Assembly: GCA_001829005.1 (NCBI GenBank)
Contig: MIAG01000002.1
Span: forward strand, 111,192-175,191
Reading direction: 5' to 3'
DNA length: 64,000 nt
Source: Sphingobacteriia bacterium RIFOXYC2_FULL_35_18
Lineage (GTDB): Bacteria > Bacteroidota > Bacteroidia > Chitinophagales > Chitinophagaceae
The first letter of the stretch is position 1; the number at the start of each line of letters is the position of its first letter. The notes beneath the pieces are model-generated. The model was given only the letters and a program-made list of their open reading frames with translations. It was not told where the DNA came from and made no database searches. Shown here in pieces: positions 1 to 8,222 of the stretch. The position numbers were made by a program, and so were the translations under genes.

Positions 1-193
1 AAAAAGTTTCATCTGCCTCAATAATCATGAACAAACGATTACCCAAACAATAAATATTGAGCAAGCGTATACCAGCATCTTTTATACTTTGAATCACTTC
101 AGGCCAAACTGATTGGTGATGGGTTTTATATTCAGCCATCAAAGCTTCGTTATCAACTAAATCTAACGCCAAACAAAATTGCTGTATAGCCAT
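1..193 (-). CDS. L-fucose/L-rhamnose mutarotase family protein (RhaM/FucM, DUF718), 3' end cut by window
   Basis: The minus strand encodes an open frame from an ATG at 193 that runs off the left edge after 64 residues; the family is about 105-115 residues, so roughly 45 are missing. The visible part has the family pattern of Tyr, two adjacent His and WPE (YKTHHQSVWPE), an alpha helix ending in AGI, then RLFMIIEADE. These proteins interconvert the alpha and beta anomers of fucose or rhamnose in the cytoplasm. It starts 6 bases after the FAH-type hydrolase stop, so it belongs to the fucose operon. The operon context favours fucose over rhamnose as substrate; the sequence alone does not decide this. 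Confidence 0.85.
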   Translation of the reverse strand, partial: MAIQQFCLALDLVDNEALMAEYKTHHQSVWPEVIQSIKDAGIRLLNIYCLGNRLFMIIEADETF

Positions 194-199
194 GATTCT

Positions 200-1051
200 T
201 TATTTATAAGCAACTGCTAGTTGTTTACTAGTTCCCAAAGATTCAATTCCTAATTCAATTTCATCCCCTGCTTTAATATATATTGGTTCAGGTTTAATTC
301 CTAAACCCACTCCTGGAGGCGTACCAGTACTAATGATATCACCAGGCAGCAAAGTCATGAACTGACTTATATAATGCACTAGAAAGGGAATCTTAAAAAC
401 CAAGTTCGATGTATTACTCTTTTGAAAGGATTTACCATTAACGGTCAACCACATGTTCAAATTATTTACATCAACTATTTCATCTGTTGTTGCTAACCAG
501 GGCCCAAGGGGAGCAAAACTGTCGCATCCTTTACCCTTTGCCCATTGTCCACCACGCTCTAACTGAAATGCTCTCTCACTATAATCATTATGTAAACAAT
601 ATCCTGCTACATAATTCATTGCATCTGCTTCTTCTACATAATTGGCTTTTTTACTCATTACAAATGCAAGTTCTACCTCCCAATCGGTCTTTTCACTATG
701 GCGAGGAATGATCAACTGATCATTGGGACCACACAATGCAGTAGTAGATTTTAAAAAAATAATCGGTTCTTCGGGAATGGGCGCATTGGTTTCTTTACAA
801 TGATCTATATAATTTAAACCTATACAAATGATTTTGGAAGGTCTTGCTACAGGCGAACCAAGTCGGATGCTTTGATCTACTTCAAGCAATGTATGATTGG
901 TTTCTAGAAAGGCTTGAAGTTGATTTAATCCATCTGATTCAAAAAATTGCTCATTAAAATCTGTAAAGAATGAAGACAAATCATACCATTTGTTGTTCAT
1001 TATTATGCCTGGCTTTTCTTTACCTAATTCGCCAAATCGAATCAATTTCAT
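200..1051 (-). CDS. Fumarylacetoacetate hydrolase family protein, probable 2,4-diketo-3-deoxy-L-fuconate hydrolase
   Basis: A 283-residue FAH-family protein with a small N-terminal domain (about 1-70) and the catalytic beta-fold domain after it. The metal-binding acidic triad is visible as E125 and E127 (DWEVELA) and D156 (HNDYSER), with H84 near the active site and the C-terminal STGTPPGVG loop. Family members cleave C-C bonds next to a carbonyl using Mg2+ or Mn2+. In non-phosphorylating L-fucose breakdown such an enzyme splits 2,4-diketo-3-deoxy-L-fuconate into pyruvate and lactate. That assignment is inferred from its neighbours (fucosidase 18 bases upstream, mutarotase 6 bases downstream). 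Other acylpyruvase activities cannot be excluded. Confidence 0.85.
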   Translation of the reverse strand: MKLIRFGELGKEKPGIIMNNKWYDLSSFFTDFNEQFFESDGLNQLQAFLETNHTLLEVDQSIRLGSPVARPSKIICIGLNYIDHCKETNAPIPEEPIIFLKSTTALCGPNDQLIIPRHSEKTDWEVELAFVMSKKANYVEEADAMNYVAGYCLHNDYSERAFQLERGGQWAKGKGCDSFAPLGPWLATTDEIVDVNNLNMWLTVNGKSFQKSNTSNLVFKIPFLVHYISQFMTLLPGDIISTGTPPGVGLGIKPEPIYIKAGDEIELGIESLGTSKQLAVAYK

Positions 1052-1069
1052 ATGCTATAATTTATATTT

Positions 1070-2416
1070 TTATAATCCTCCTTGCCCTCTATATAATTTT
1101 ACTGGTTTTTCTAATGTTAATTTAACGACAGTTACATATTTGTCCAATGATGCTTCTGGGAGGTTAATATAAACCAACCCAGGTACATGACTCCAACTGA
1201 TTTTTCCTACTATTTTGTGTGATGGTTTAATGCTAGAACCCAGTACAGCAATATCTTTTATTTGATTCTCTAATCCCTTTAACATAATTTGACCACTGTT
1301 ATTACCATGTACAAAAAGATACAGATTTGTTGAATCTTTTGACAAAGTAGAAGGCCCATAATAATGACCTTGAGGAATACCACCAATGGTATTGAAAATA
1401 GCTTCTCCATTTTTTTTATTCCATGCACCCAATTCTTTTAATACAATAATTTGTTCTGCTGGGATAGTGCCGTCTTCCATTGGCCCCATGTCTAATAATA
1501 AATTACCTCCATTGGCTACTGCATCTACAAAAATGGTAATTACTTCATAAGGTGTTTTCCAATTATTGTCGTGATGAAAACCCCAGTTGTCATTGGTGGT
1601 CATACAAAGCTCCCACCAATTATCCTTTGGTCTAGAAACAGGAAAATTTTGTTCAGGAGTTGCATAATCGCCATAACCTTGTAACCGACCATTGATGATT
1701 GCATTGGGATTCTTAGTCAGAATCATGCTTCGCACTTTTTCTGATTCCCATTCTTCTGCACTATGTTCCCAGTCTCCATCAAACCACCACAAATCGGGAT
1801 TAAACTGATTGGATATTTCTTTGATTTGACCTTGAAAAAAATTTCTGAATCTGTTCCAACGCTCGTAGTCGTTTTTAACCTGATACCTAGAACTATCTTT
1901 AATAAAGCCCGGATAATCTTGGTATGACCAATCAATCAAAGAATAATAAGCACCCGTTTTGATATTTCGCTTTCGTAATTCTTCAAAGAAGGGTTGAATC
2001 ATGTCTTTTTTGGCAGGTGTTGCTTTCACGCTACTCAGCTCATTCATTTTGGTATCATACATCGCAACCCCATCATGGTGCTTAGTGGTAATTACTGCAT
2101 ATTTTGCTCCACTTTCTTGAATTAGTTCAGCCCAAGCTGAGGGATTATATTTTTTTAAAGTAAACCCATTCAATTGTTTCATGTAATTGGCATAACTAAT
2201 TTTCTTATTATGAAAACTCCATGATTCATCAATTCCATCTACTGCATAAATTCCTGCATGAATAAATATGCCCAACTTGGCGTCTGCAAACCATTGCATT
2301 TTATCTTTAATGGAAGCAGGAGTAATTTTTTGTTGTGCATTTACATTTATGCAAGTACTCAATAAAATAGAAATTACTAGTAGCTTAGGGCTTATCAATC
2401 GATTGATGCTATTCAT
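1070..2416 (-). CDS. Secreted GH29 alpha-L-fucosidase (operon copy)
   Basis: A 448-residue glycoside hydrolase family 29 protein. A signal peptide covers about residues 1-27, ending NVNAQ, so it acts in the periplasm or outside. The catalytic barrel shows WFADAKLGIFIHAG (about 42-55), the conserved TKHHDG (about 111-116) and the nucleophile region WWFDGDWE with Asp213 as the likely nucleophile. A beta-sandwich-like C-terminus follows. It removes terminal L-fucose from glycans. It lies between the SDR (5 bases) and the FAH hydrolase (18 bases), so liberated fucose and its catabolism are co-expressed. It is clearly different from the second GH29 in the window at 54938, whose barrel begins with WHKNNFYFFMHFG. 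Confidence 0.92.
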   Translation of the reverse strand: MNSINRLISPKLLVISILLSTCINVNAQQKITPASIKDKMQWFADAKLGIFIHAGIYAVDGIDESWSFHNKKISYANYMKQLNGFTLKKYNPSAWAELIQESGAKYAVITTKHHDGVAMYDTKMNELSSVKATPAKKDMIQPFFEELRKRNIKTGAYYSLIDWSYQDYPGFIKDSSRYQVKNDYERWNRFRNFFQGQIKEISNQFNPDLWWFDGDWEHSAEEWESEKVRSMILTKNPNAIINGRLQGYGDYATPEQNFPVSRPKDNWWELCMTTNDNWGFHHDNNWKTPYEVITIFVDAVANGGNLLLDMGPMEDGTIPAEQIIVLKELGAWNKKNGEAIFNTIGGIPQGHYYGPSTLSKDSTNLYLFVHGNNSGQIMLKGLENQIKDIAVLGSSIKPSHKIVGKISWSHVPGLVYINLPEASLDKYVTVVKLTLEKPVKLYRGQGGL

Positions 2417-2421
2417 TCTAC

Positions 2422-3186
2422 TTAATTATTTAATTTTATAAATCCACCATCAATGGGATAATCGCTACCAGTTATAAAAGCAGCCTCTTCACTTGCTAAA
2501 AATAAAGCCAATGCAGCAACTTCCTCAGGTTTACCCATTCTTCCTATTGGTTGAGATAGTGAAAGCTTGTCAAAAATTGATGCTTGTTGATCAGGATAAT
2601 TTTTTTCTATAAAGCCGTCTACAAAGGGCGTGTGTACCCTTGCAGGTGAAATAGAATTACAACGGATATTCTCTTTTATATAATCTTTAGCTACAGATAA
2701 TGTCATGGCCATTACTGCACCTTTAGCTGTTGAATAAGCAAATCGATCAGCTATACCCACCCAAGCCGCAATAGATGCCATATTGATGATGGCGCCTCCT
2801 CCTTGTTTTCTCAATTGAGGGATGGCAGCACTAATACAATTGTATACGCCCTTTACATTTACTGACATTATTTTATCAAAATCTGTTTCAGAAGTAGTAT
2901 CTGCTTTACCAATATGAGCTATACCTGCATTATTAACCAAAATATCAATTGCACCAATTTGATTAAAGGTATTCATCACTGATGCGTTAAAAGATACATC
3001 ACAGGCATGAGCATAGGCAAGTCCTCCTCCTTTAACAATCTCGTCTACTGTTGAGTTAGCTTGATCAATATTGAGTTCAATGATATGAACTACGGCACCT
3101 TGTTTTGCAAATAATATTGCAATGGCTTTCCCGATACCACTACCCCCTCCTGTTATCACCGCTATTTTATGATCTAATCTAAACAT
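2422..3186 (-). CDS. SDR-family oxidoreductase of the fucose pathway
   Basis: A 254-residue classical short-chain dehydrogenase. The Rossmann glycine motif TGGGSGIG spans residues 12-19, NNAG is at 85-88, and the catalytic set is N110, S138, Y151 and K155. An acidic residue at the end of beta-2 (E37) points to NAD+ rather than NADP+. In this operon it is either L-fucose dehydrogenase or, more likely next to an FAH hydrolase, 2-keto-3-deoxy-L-fuconate 4-dehydrogenase. Campylobacter jejuni uses an SDR (FucX) for the first role in an operon with similar members, so both remain possible. It sits 15 bases after the dehydratase and 5 bases before the fucosidase. Confidence 0.85.
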   Translation of the reverse strand: MFRLDHKIAVITGGGSGIGKAIAILFAKQGAVVHIIELNIDQANSTVDEIVKGGGLAYAHACDVSFNASVMNTFNQIGAIDILVNNAGIAHIGKADTTSETDFDKIMSVNVKGVYNCISAAIPQLRKQGGGAIINMASIAAWVGIADRFAYSTAKGAVMAMTLSVAKDYIKENIRCNSISPARVHTPFVDGFIEKNYPDQQASIFDKLSLSQPIGRMGKPEEVAALALFLASEEAAFITGSDYPIDGGFIKLNN

Positions 3187-3201
3187 TTGCCTAATTTAAT
3201 T

Positions 3202-4857
3202 TTATAAACTTACTCCTCTTTTCCAAGGAATAAAATCATCTTGATTCAATTGTACTGCTTTAGGGATGATTAAACCACTAGCTGCTTTTATACAATAGTC
3301 TAAAATATCTTCTCCCATTTCTTCAATTGTTTTTGCACCGCTAATTACAGGCCCACAGTCTATATCAATAATATCGCTCATTTTTTTGGCTAAAACAGAA
3401 TTAGTAGCCACTTTAATTACCGGACAAACGGGATTACCTGTTGGTGTACCTAATCCTGTTGTAAATAAAATTAAGGTGGCACCTGCTGCAGCTTTTCCTG
3501 TAGTCGCTTCTACATCATTTCCCGGAGTACAAACTAAGCTTAAACCCGGTTTAGTAGCTAGTTCTGTATAATCCAACACATCTATTACTGGCGCAGTGCC
3601 TCCTTTTTTAGCAGCTCCTGCACTTTTCATTGCATCGGTTATCAATCCATCTTTAATATTACCGGGAGAAGGATTCATGTAAAACCCTGACCCTACTTTA
3701 TGCGCCAATTCATCGTAGGATTGCATTAAATTAATAAATTTTTGAGCAATTGATTCATTCACACATCGATCAATTAGGTTTTGCTCTACCCCACATAATT
3801 CTGGGAACTCTGCTAATAAAACTTTACCACCTAATGCCACCAATAAATCAGCGGCATAACCAACAGCAGGGTTTGCAGAAACACCGCTAAATCCATCACT
3901 TCCCCCACATTTTACGCCAAGAGTTAATTTGCTAAGTGGTACTGGTTTTCGCTCCTTTAGATTTATTTGAATCAGCCCTTCAAAAGTTTGTTTTATTGCA
4001 TTAGCTATAAGTTGTTCTTCACTTTCCGATTCCTGTTGTTCAAAAACAAATAATGGTTTTTCAAATAATGGATTTTGAATCTTAATATCATGAATTAATT
4101 GTTGTACTTGTAGATGCTGACATCCTAAACTTAATACCGTAATGCCCCCAACATTAGGATGATTAGCATAAGATGCCAACAAAGCACTTAAAGTAGTAGC
4201 ATCTTGTCTTGTACCTCCACATCCTCCTTGGTGGTTTAAAAATTTAATTCCATCCACATTTTTAAAAACTCTATTAATACTAGATGTTGGCGCTAACGAA
4301 ATGTTAACCGACTCTAGGTTTTCGCCCTTTTGATAAGCTAATAATAAATCCTGAGTATAACGTAAATATTTATCAGATACAGCATACCCTAATTGATTGT
4401 GTAGTGCTTCTTTAATAACATCGAGATTCCTGTTCTCACAAAAAACTGTTGGTATAAATAACCAATAATTAGCTGTTCCTACTTGACCATCGTTTTGATA
4501 ATACCCATTAAAGGTTGTGTTTATATACTTTGTAATATCAGGTGCTTGCCATTGGTAAGCTACTCCCCTATATCCATACGGTTCAGCGGCATGTTTTAAA
4601 TTTTCAGTTGTCATTAAACTACCTTTCAACACTTTTGTTTGCACTTTACCAATTAATACACCATACATGATTATTTCAGCTCCAGCATTTAAGTCACTTG
4701 TATAAAACTTGTGTTTGGCTTTCACCTTGTCTAGTAGTAAGTAAGTTTGATTTTCAAACTCAACAACAACATCTTTCTCCAAATCAATTAGTGCCACTAA
4801 TACATTATCGTTTGGATGCATGCGAATTACTTGCCTTTTACCACTATTTTCGAACAT
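3202..4857 (-). CDS. UxaA-family dehydratase (altronate dehydratase-like), probable L-fuconate dehydratase
   Basis: A 551-residue full-length UxaA/GarD-type protein: an N-terminal SAF domain (about 1-95, RMHPNDNVLVAL) followed by the catalytic region with the GGCGGTRQDATTL cysteine motif (about 215-228), KCGGSDGFSG and the C-terminal GNPVCPVIKVATN and GEDILDYC. Family members dehydrate altronate, galactarate or related sugar acids in a metal-dependent reaction. In this operon the expected substrate is L-fuconate, giving 2-keto-3-deoxy-L-fuconate; UxaA-type proteins hold this position in the Campylobacter fuc locus. The more usual enolase-superfamily fuconate dehydratase is not seen here. It starts 2 bases after the permease stop. 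Confidence 0.85.
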   Translation of the reverse strand: MFENSGKRQVIRMHPNDNVLVALIDLEKDVVVEFENQTYLLLDKVKAKHKFYTSDLNAGAEIIMYGVLIGKVQTKVLKGSLMTTENLKHAAEPYGYRGVAYQWQAPDITKYINTTFNGYYQNDGQVGTANYWLFIPTVFCENRNLDVIKEALHNQLGYAVSDKYLRYTQDLLLAYQKGENLESVNISLAPTSSINRVFKNVDGIKFLNHQGGCGGTRQDATTLSALLASYANHPNVGGITVLSLGCQHLQVQQLIHDIKIQNPLFEKPLFVFEQQESESEEQLIANAIKQTFEGLIQINLKERKPVPLSKLTLGVKCGGSDGFSGVSANPAVGYAADLLVALGGKVLLAEFPELCGVEQNLIDRCVNESIAQKFINLMQSYDELAHKVGSGFYMNPSPGNIKDGLITDAMKSAGAAKKGGTAPVIDVLDYTELATKPGLSLVCTPGNDVEATTGKAAAGATLILFTTGLGTPTGNPVCPVIKVATNSVLAKKMSDIIDIDCGPVISGAKTIEEMGEDILDYCIKAASGLIIPKAVQLNQDDFIPWKRGVSL

Positions 4858-4859
4858 AA

Positions 4860-6152
4860 TTAATGGGATGATTCGTTTTTAATTGTACGCATTTTTAATG
4901 CGAATAATAATACAACAATAAAACATACTAAGGGAATAAAATAACCATTTTGTATACTGCCTGTTTTATCTGCTACAATTCCCAATACTGGTGGCAACAA
5001 TGCTCCTCCAACAATTGACATTATTATTAAACTAGACGCAGATTTAGTAGCATTTCCAAGTCCTTTAATACCTAAAGCAAAAATAGTTGGGAACATAATC
5101 GACATAAAGAATGCTATTCCAATGAGTGAATAAATGGTCATCATTCCTTTCCCATAAATAGCTATGAATGCCAGGATAATATTTATTATCGAATAAATAG
5201 CCAATAATTTTGCAGGTTCAATATATTTCATAAAGAAAGTCCCAGCAAATCGACCAATCATAAATGCAGCACCATAAAAAGCAGTATAGGTTGCTGCTTC
5301 CTTATCTGACAATCCTACAGCTGTTACTGCGAATACTAAAAAGAAACTTCCCACACAAACCTGAGCTCCTACATAAAAAAACTGTGCAATCACAGCCCAT
5401 TGTAATTGTGTATATTTTAGTGCCTTAATGAAACCATTGCTTGCTAACGATTCTTCCTCTTTAATATCCGGCAAAGGGGTAAAGTAGAATACAACAGCCA
5501 TAATCAATATGACCAATCCTAATACAACGAAAGGTAATTTTACGCTATCCGTTTGTGTTTGTATAAAGGATGATAATGCCTCTCCAGACAATGCATTGAT
5601 TGCAGTATCCGTTTTATCAGAATCGGTTAAAATTAACCATCTCCCTACCAAGGGTGCAATGAATGCAGCCAACCCATTGAAAGACTGTGCCAAATTTAAA
5701 CGGAATGCAGCTGTTTCAGCCGGGCCTAATACAATGGCATAAGGATTGGCAGCTGTTTCTAGAATGGCCAATCCACATGCAATAATGAACAGTGCTCCTA
5801 AAAAGAATCCATACGTATGAGTATTGGCTGCTGGAACAAATAAAAATGCACCACAAGCAAAAATTAATAACCCAATAATTATTCCTGACCTATAACCATA
5901 TTTTTTCATGATCAATCCTGCCGGTATCGCCATTAAAAAATAGGCAATAAAAACAGCAGAATCTACCAATGAAGACTGTAAAATGCTTAGCTGAAAGGTT
6001 TTTCGTAAATGTGCAATTAATATTGGGTCAATATTGTGAACAAAACCCCAAAAGAAAAACAAACTGGTTATTAAAATGAAGGGGAATAACCAACCAGTTT
6101 GGTTATTTATTTTTTTATTTTCCTTTAGTGGTAAAGTTGGCTGCAATCCCAT
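4860..6152 (-). CDS. fucP: L-fucose:H+ symporter, MFS superfamily (FucP)
   Basis: A 430-residue, 12-helix major facilitator protein of the fucose/glucose/galactose permease family. Helix 1 carries FFFWGFVHNIDPILI with D42, and helix 4 has LAILETAANPYA with E122; these match the two acidic residues (D46, E135) needed for proton-coupled fucose uptake in E. coli FucP. It is the first gene of the fuc operon and sits in the inner membrane. The ATG at 6152 is preferred over in-frame ATGs at 6188 and 6221, because those would overlap the divergent gene at 6192 and add an uncharacteristic N-terminus. No strong promoter is visible in the 39-base divergent gap. Confidence 0.88.
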   Translation of the reverse strand: MGLQPTLPLKENKKINNQTGWLFPFILITSLFFFWGFVHNIDPILIAHLRKTFQLSILQSSLVDSAVFIAYFLMAIPAGLIMKKYGYRSGIIIGLLIFACGAFLFVPAANTHTYGFFLGALFIIACGLAILETAANPYAIVLGPAETAAFRLNLAQSFNGLAAFIAPLVGRWLILTDSDKTDTAINALSGEALSSFIQTQTDSVKLPFVVLGLVILIMAVVFYFTPLPDIKEEESLASNGFIKALKYTQLQWAVIAQFFYVGAQVCVGSFFLVFAVTAVGLSDKEAATYTAFYGAAFMIGRFAGTFFMKYIEPAKLLAIYSIINIILAFIAIYGKGMMTIYSLIGIAFFMSIMFPTIFALGIKGLGNATKSASSLIIMSIVGGALLPPVLGIVADKTGSIQNGYFIPLVCFIVVLLFALKMRTIKNESSH

Positions 6153-6191
6153 AGGTTTAAATATAAGGCATATATTGATTAAATTCATTTT

Positions 6192-6716
6192 ATGAAATAT
6201 GAAAATTCTTTTATTCCTCATTCTGAAATTCCACAGTACGCAAAGGTCAATTTAGAGCCAATAGAAGCAGCGTATAAGAAAGTGGTTTATATTAATTGGG
6301 CTATTGTTTATACCGTTTTATTTACTGTTTTATTAGCATTATTTATACTAATAAAGCCTTTACAAATGAGTTGGTTAATTACCATTGTTGCAATAGTATT
6401 TCTTTTACTTATTTCAATATCAATTGCCTCTGTTGAAATTGGTTTTAAAAATAAAGCATGGGCACTTCGCGATAAAGACATTCAATTCAAAAAAGGTTGG
6501 TTATTTCAAACAACGCATATTATTCCTTTTGTTAAAGTACAGCATTGTGAACTAGTTAGTAGCCCCATAGGAAGAAAATATGGACTTGCTTCTATTCGAA
6601 TCAACACTGCTGCAAGTAATGATATAGATATTAGTATTAAAGGGCTTAAGCAAGAAACAGCAGAACAATTGAAAGCTTTCATTATGGAAAAAATTGAAAC
6701 TTATGAGCACCAATAA
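6192..6716 (+). CDS. Bacterial PH domain (YdbS-like) membrane protein
   Basis: A 174-residue protein with two adjacent membrane helices (about 32-57 and 60-83) followed by one bacterial pleckstrin-homology-like (bPH2, YdbS/YdbT) domain. Its core reads KGWLFQTTHIIPFVKVQHCELVSSPIGRKYGLASIRINTA, summarised as a hydrophobic strand, V-Q-H and GL-A pattern typical of the family. In Bacillus subtilis YdbS and YdbT act together at the membrane, but their molecular function is poorly defined. The next gene overlaps its 3' end and is a longer paralogue, so the two are almost certainly translated together as partners. Confidence 0.85.
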   Translation: MKYENSFIPHSEIPQYAKVNLEPIEAAYKKVVYINWAIVYTVLFTVLLALFILIKPLQMSWLITIVAIVFLLLISISIASVEIGFKNKAWALRDKDIQFKKGWLFQTTHIIPFVKVQHCELVSSPIGRKYGLASIRINTAASNDIDISIKGLKQETAEQLKAFIMEKIETYEHQ

Positions 6717-8172
6717 AATTGATTGGTCGGTTCCACAAAGGCTTTCTCCTGTTGCTTTAATTTTTATTCTAGGAAAGATTATTAAAGATAGTTGGCCGCT
6801 TGTTTTAATTGTTGTAGGTAGAATAATTATCAATGAACAAAATGATGAAAAAAGAAATACAAGTATTGGAATCTATTTTATTCTGGGGATCACTTTATTA
6901 ATATTATTTATACATCTAAATCAGTTAATTAATTTTTTCTTATTTAGAATTCAAATAAAAGGTACTGAATTAGTTGTTACAGGGGGATTATTATCAAAAT
7001 CAAAAACTATTGTACCATTAAATAGAGTACAATCTGTTCATCTAATTGAAAACTATTTACATAAATTGACGAATACCTGTACAATAAAAATAGAAACAGC
7101 GGGATCAGATGCAACCGAAATAGAAGTCAAAGCCATCAACAAAGAGAAAGCGCTATCCTTACAATCATTGTTACAGAATTCAGTTACTGAAATTAGTCAG
7201 AAAAATATTCCTGAACAAGTCCAGATTATGGGAATTCAATTTGCAGATGTAATAAAATTGGCCATTTCGGAAAACCATGTCAGAACTTTCTTAATTATAA
7301 TTGCTTTTGCTTATTCTAGATTAGAAGATATAAAACAATTGATTGGTTTTGATGCATCCGATATAATTGATCAACAAGTTGATAATGCCAGTTTTTCATT
7401 ATCAGGATTATTAACGCTTCTTTTAATAGGCTTGATTATTACATTATGGGTTTCCTTTATTCGGGTAATGCTCAGATACCATGAAATGAAAATAACTGCG
7501 AATAATAAAGGATTTCAGATGGAATGGGTTTTTTTGCAAACACAACAGAAAATGCTTATTCAAAACAAAGTGCAATTGATTAGTTGGAATTTCAATTTTG
7601 TCAGAAAAGTATTAGGAATTAGTATACTACGTTTTTTCATGATGGGAGAAAATTTAACCCAAACAAAACAACATATACAGCTGCCTGTTATGGATCAGCA
7701 TTTATTATATCAGTTGATTTCACCATACCAAGCCGTATTGCCATCTTCAAATACACAATCTTACAGTACGCATATTTCTTATGGTTGGAGAAATACCCTA
7801 TTATTTGTTTTGCCCATTATATTGGTAATTTCCACTGCCATTTATTTTTGGAATCCTTGGTATATTCTATTCCTTTTATTGTTATTGATTTATTTAGCTA
7901 TTTCCAATTGGGTAAAGTATCAAAAATTCAAATACTGGTTTAATGAAACTACCATTCAAATTCAAAAGGGTGTTTGGGGAGTAGAAAATATTCTGCTCAA
8001 TTTCAACAAAATTCAGCATGTTATGGTTAAAACAAGTCCGTTTTTAAGACGCAAAAAATTGGCTACAGTTGAATTACATACAGCTGGTGAAACAATTGTA
8101 ATACCTTATATCTCAATAGAACAAGCTCAGTATTTAGTGGACCTATCATTAGTTAATGTGGAGTTTCATTAA
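6703..8172 (+). CDS. Multi-PH-domain (YdbT-like) membrane protein
   Basis: A 489-residue protein with three YdbT-type bPH2 repeats separated by pairs of membrane helices. Repeat 1 (around 90-160) has NRVQSVHLIEN, repeat 2 (around 260-345) has NKVQLISWNFNFVRKVLG, and repeat 3 (around 415-480) has NKIQHVMVKTSPFLRRKKLATVELHTAG. Helix pairs lie near residues 28-75, 185-255 and 365-400. The ATG at 6703 overlaps the YdbS-like gene by 14 bases; an upstream TTG at 6694 is less likely. Paralogues of this kind are linked in Bacillus to resistance to secreted peptides, but nothing in the sequence shows a specific role here. Confidence 0.85.
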   Translation: MSTNKIDWSVPQRLSPVALIFILGKIIKDSWPLVLIVVGRIIINEQNDEKRNTSIGIYFILGITLLILFIHLNQLINFFLFRIQIKGTELVVTGGLLSKSKTIVPLNRVQSVHLIENYLHKLTNTCTIKIETAGSDATEIEVKAINKEKALSLQSLLQNSVTEISQKNIPEQVQIMGIQFADVIKLAISENHVRTFLIIIAFAYSRLEDIKQLIGFDASDIIDQQVDNASFSLSGLLTLLLIGLIITLWVSFIRVMLRYHEMKITANNKGFQMEWVFLQTQQKMLIQNKVQLISWNFNFVRKVLGISILRFFMMGENLTQTKQHIQLPVMDQHLLYQLISPYQAVLPSSNTQSYSTHISYGWRNTLLFVLPIILVISTAIYFWNPWYILFLLLLLIYLAISNWVKYQKFKYWFNETTIQIQKGVWGVENILLNFNKIQHVMVKTSPFLRRKKLATVELHTAGETIVIPYISIEQAQYLVDLSLVNVEFH

Positions 8173-8222
8173 ACCCAATTAGTTCTTTGTTTTTTAATAC
8201 CTTCACTGTAGAAAATTTGTAT

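Noticed and set aside
6153..6221. Longer fucP start at 6188 or 6221
   Set aside because: It would overlap the divergent PH-domain gene and add residues not typical of FucP; ATG 6152 begins just before the first helix.
8187..8222. TTG start for the DUF2130 gene
   Set aside because: The extra 12 residues are unlike the family; ATG 8223 puts the CPNC motif in its normal place.
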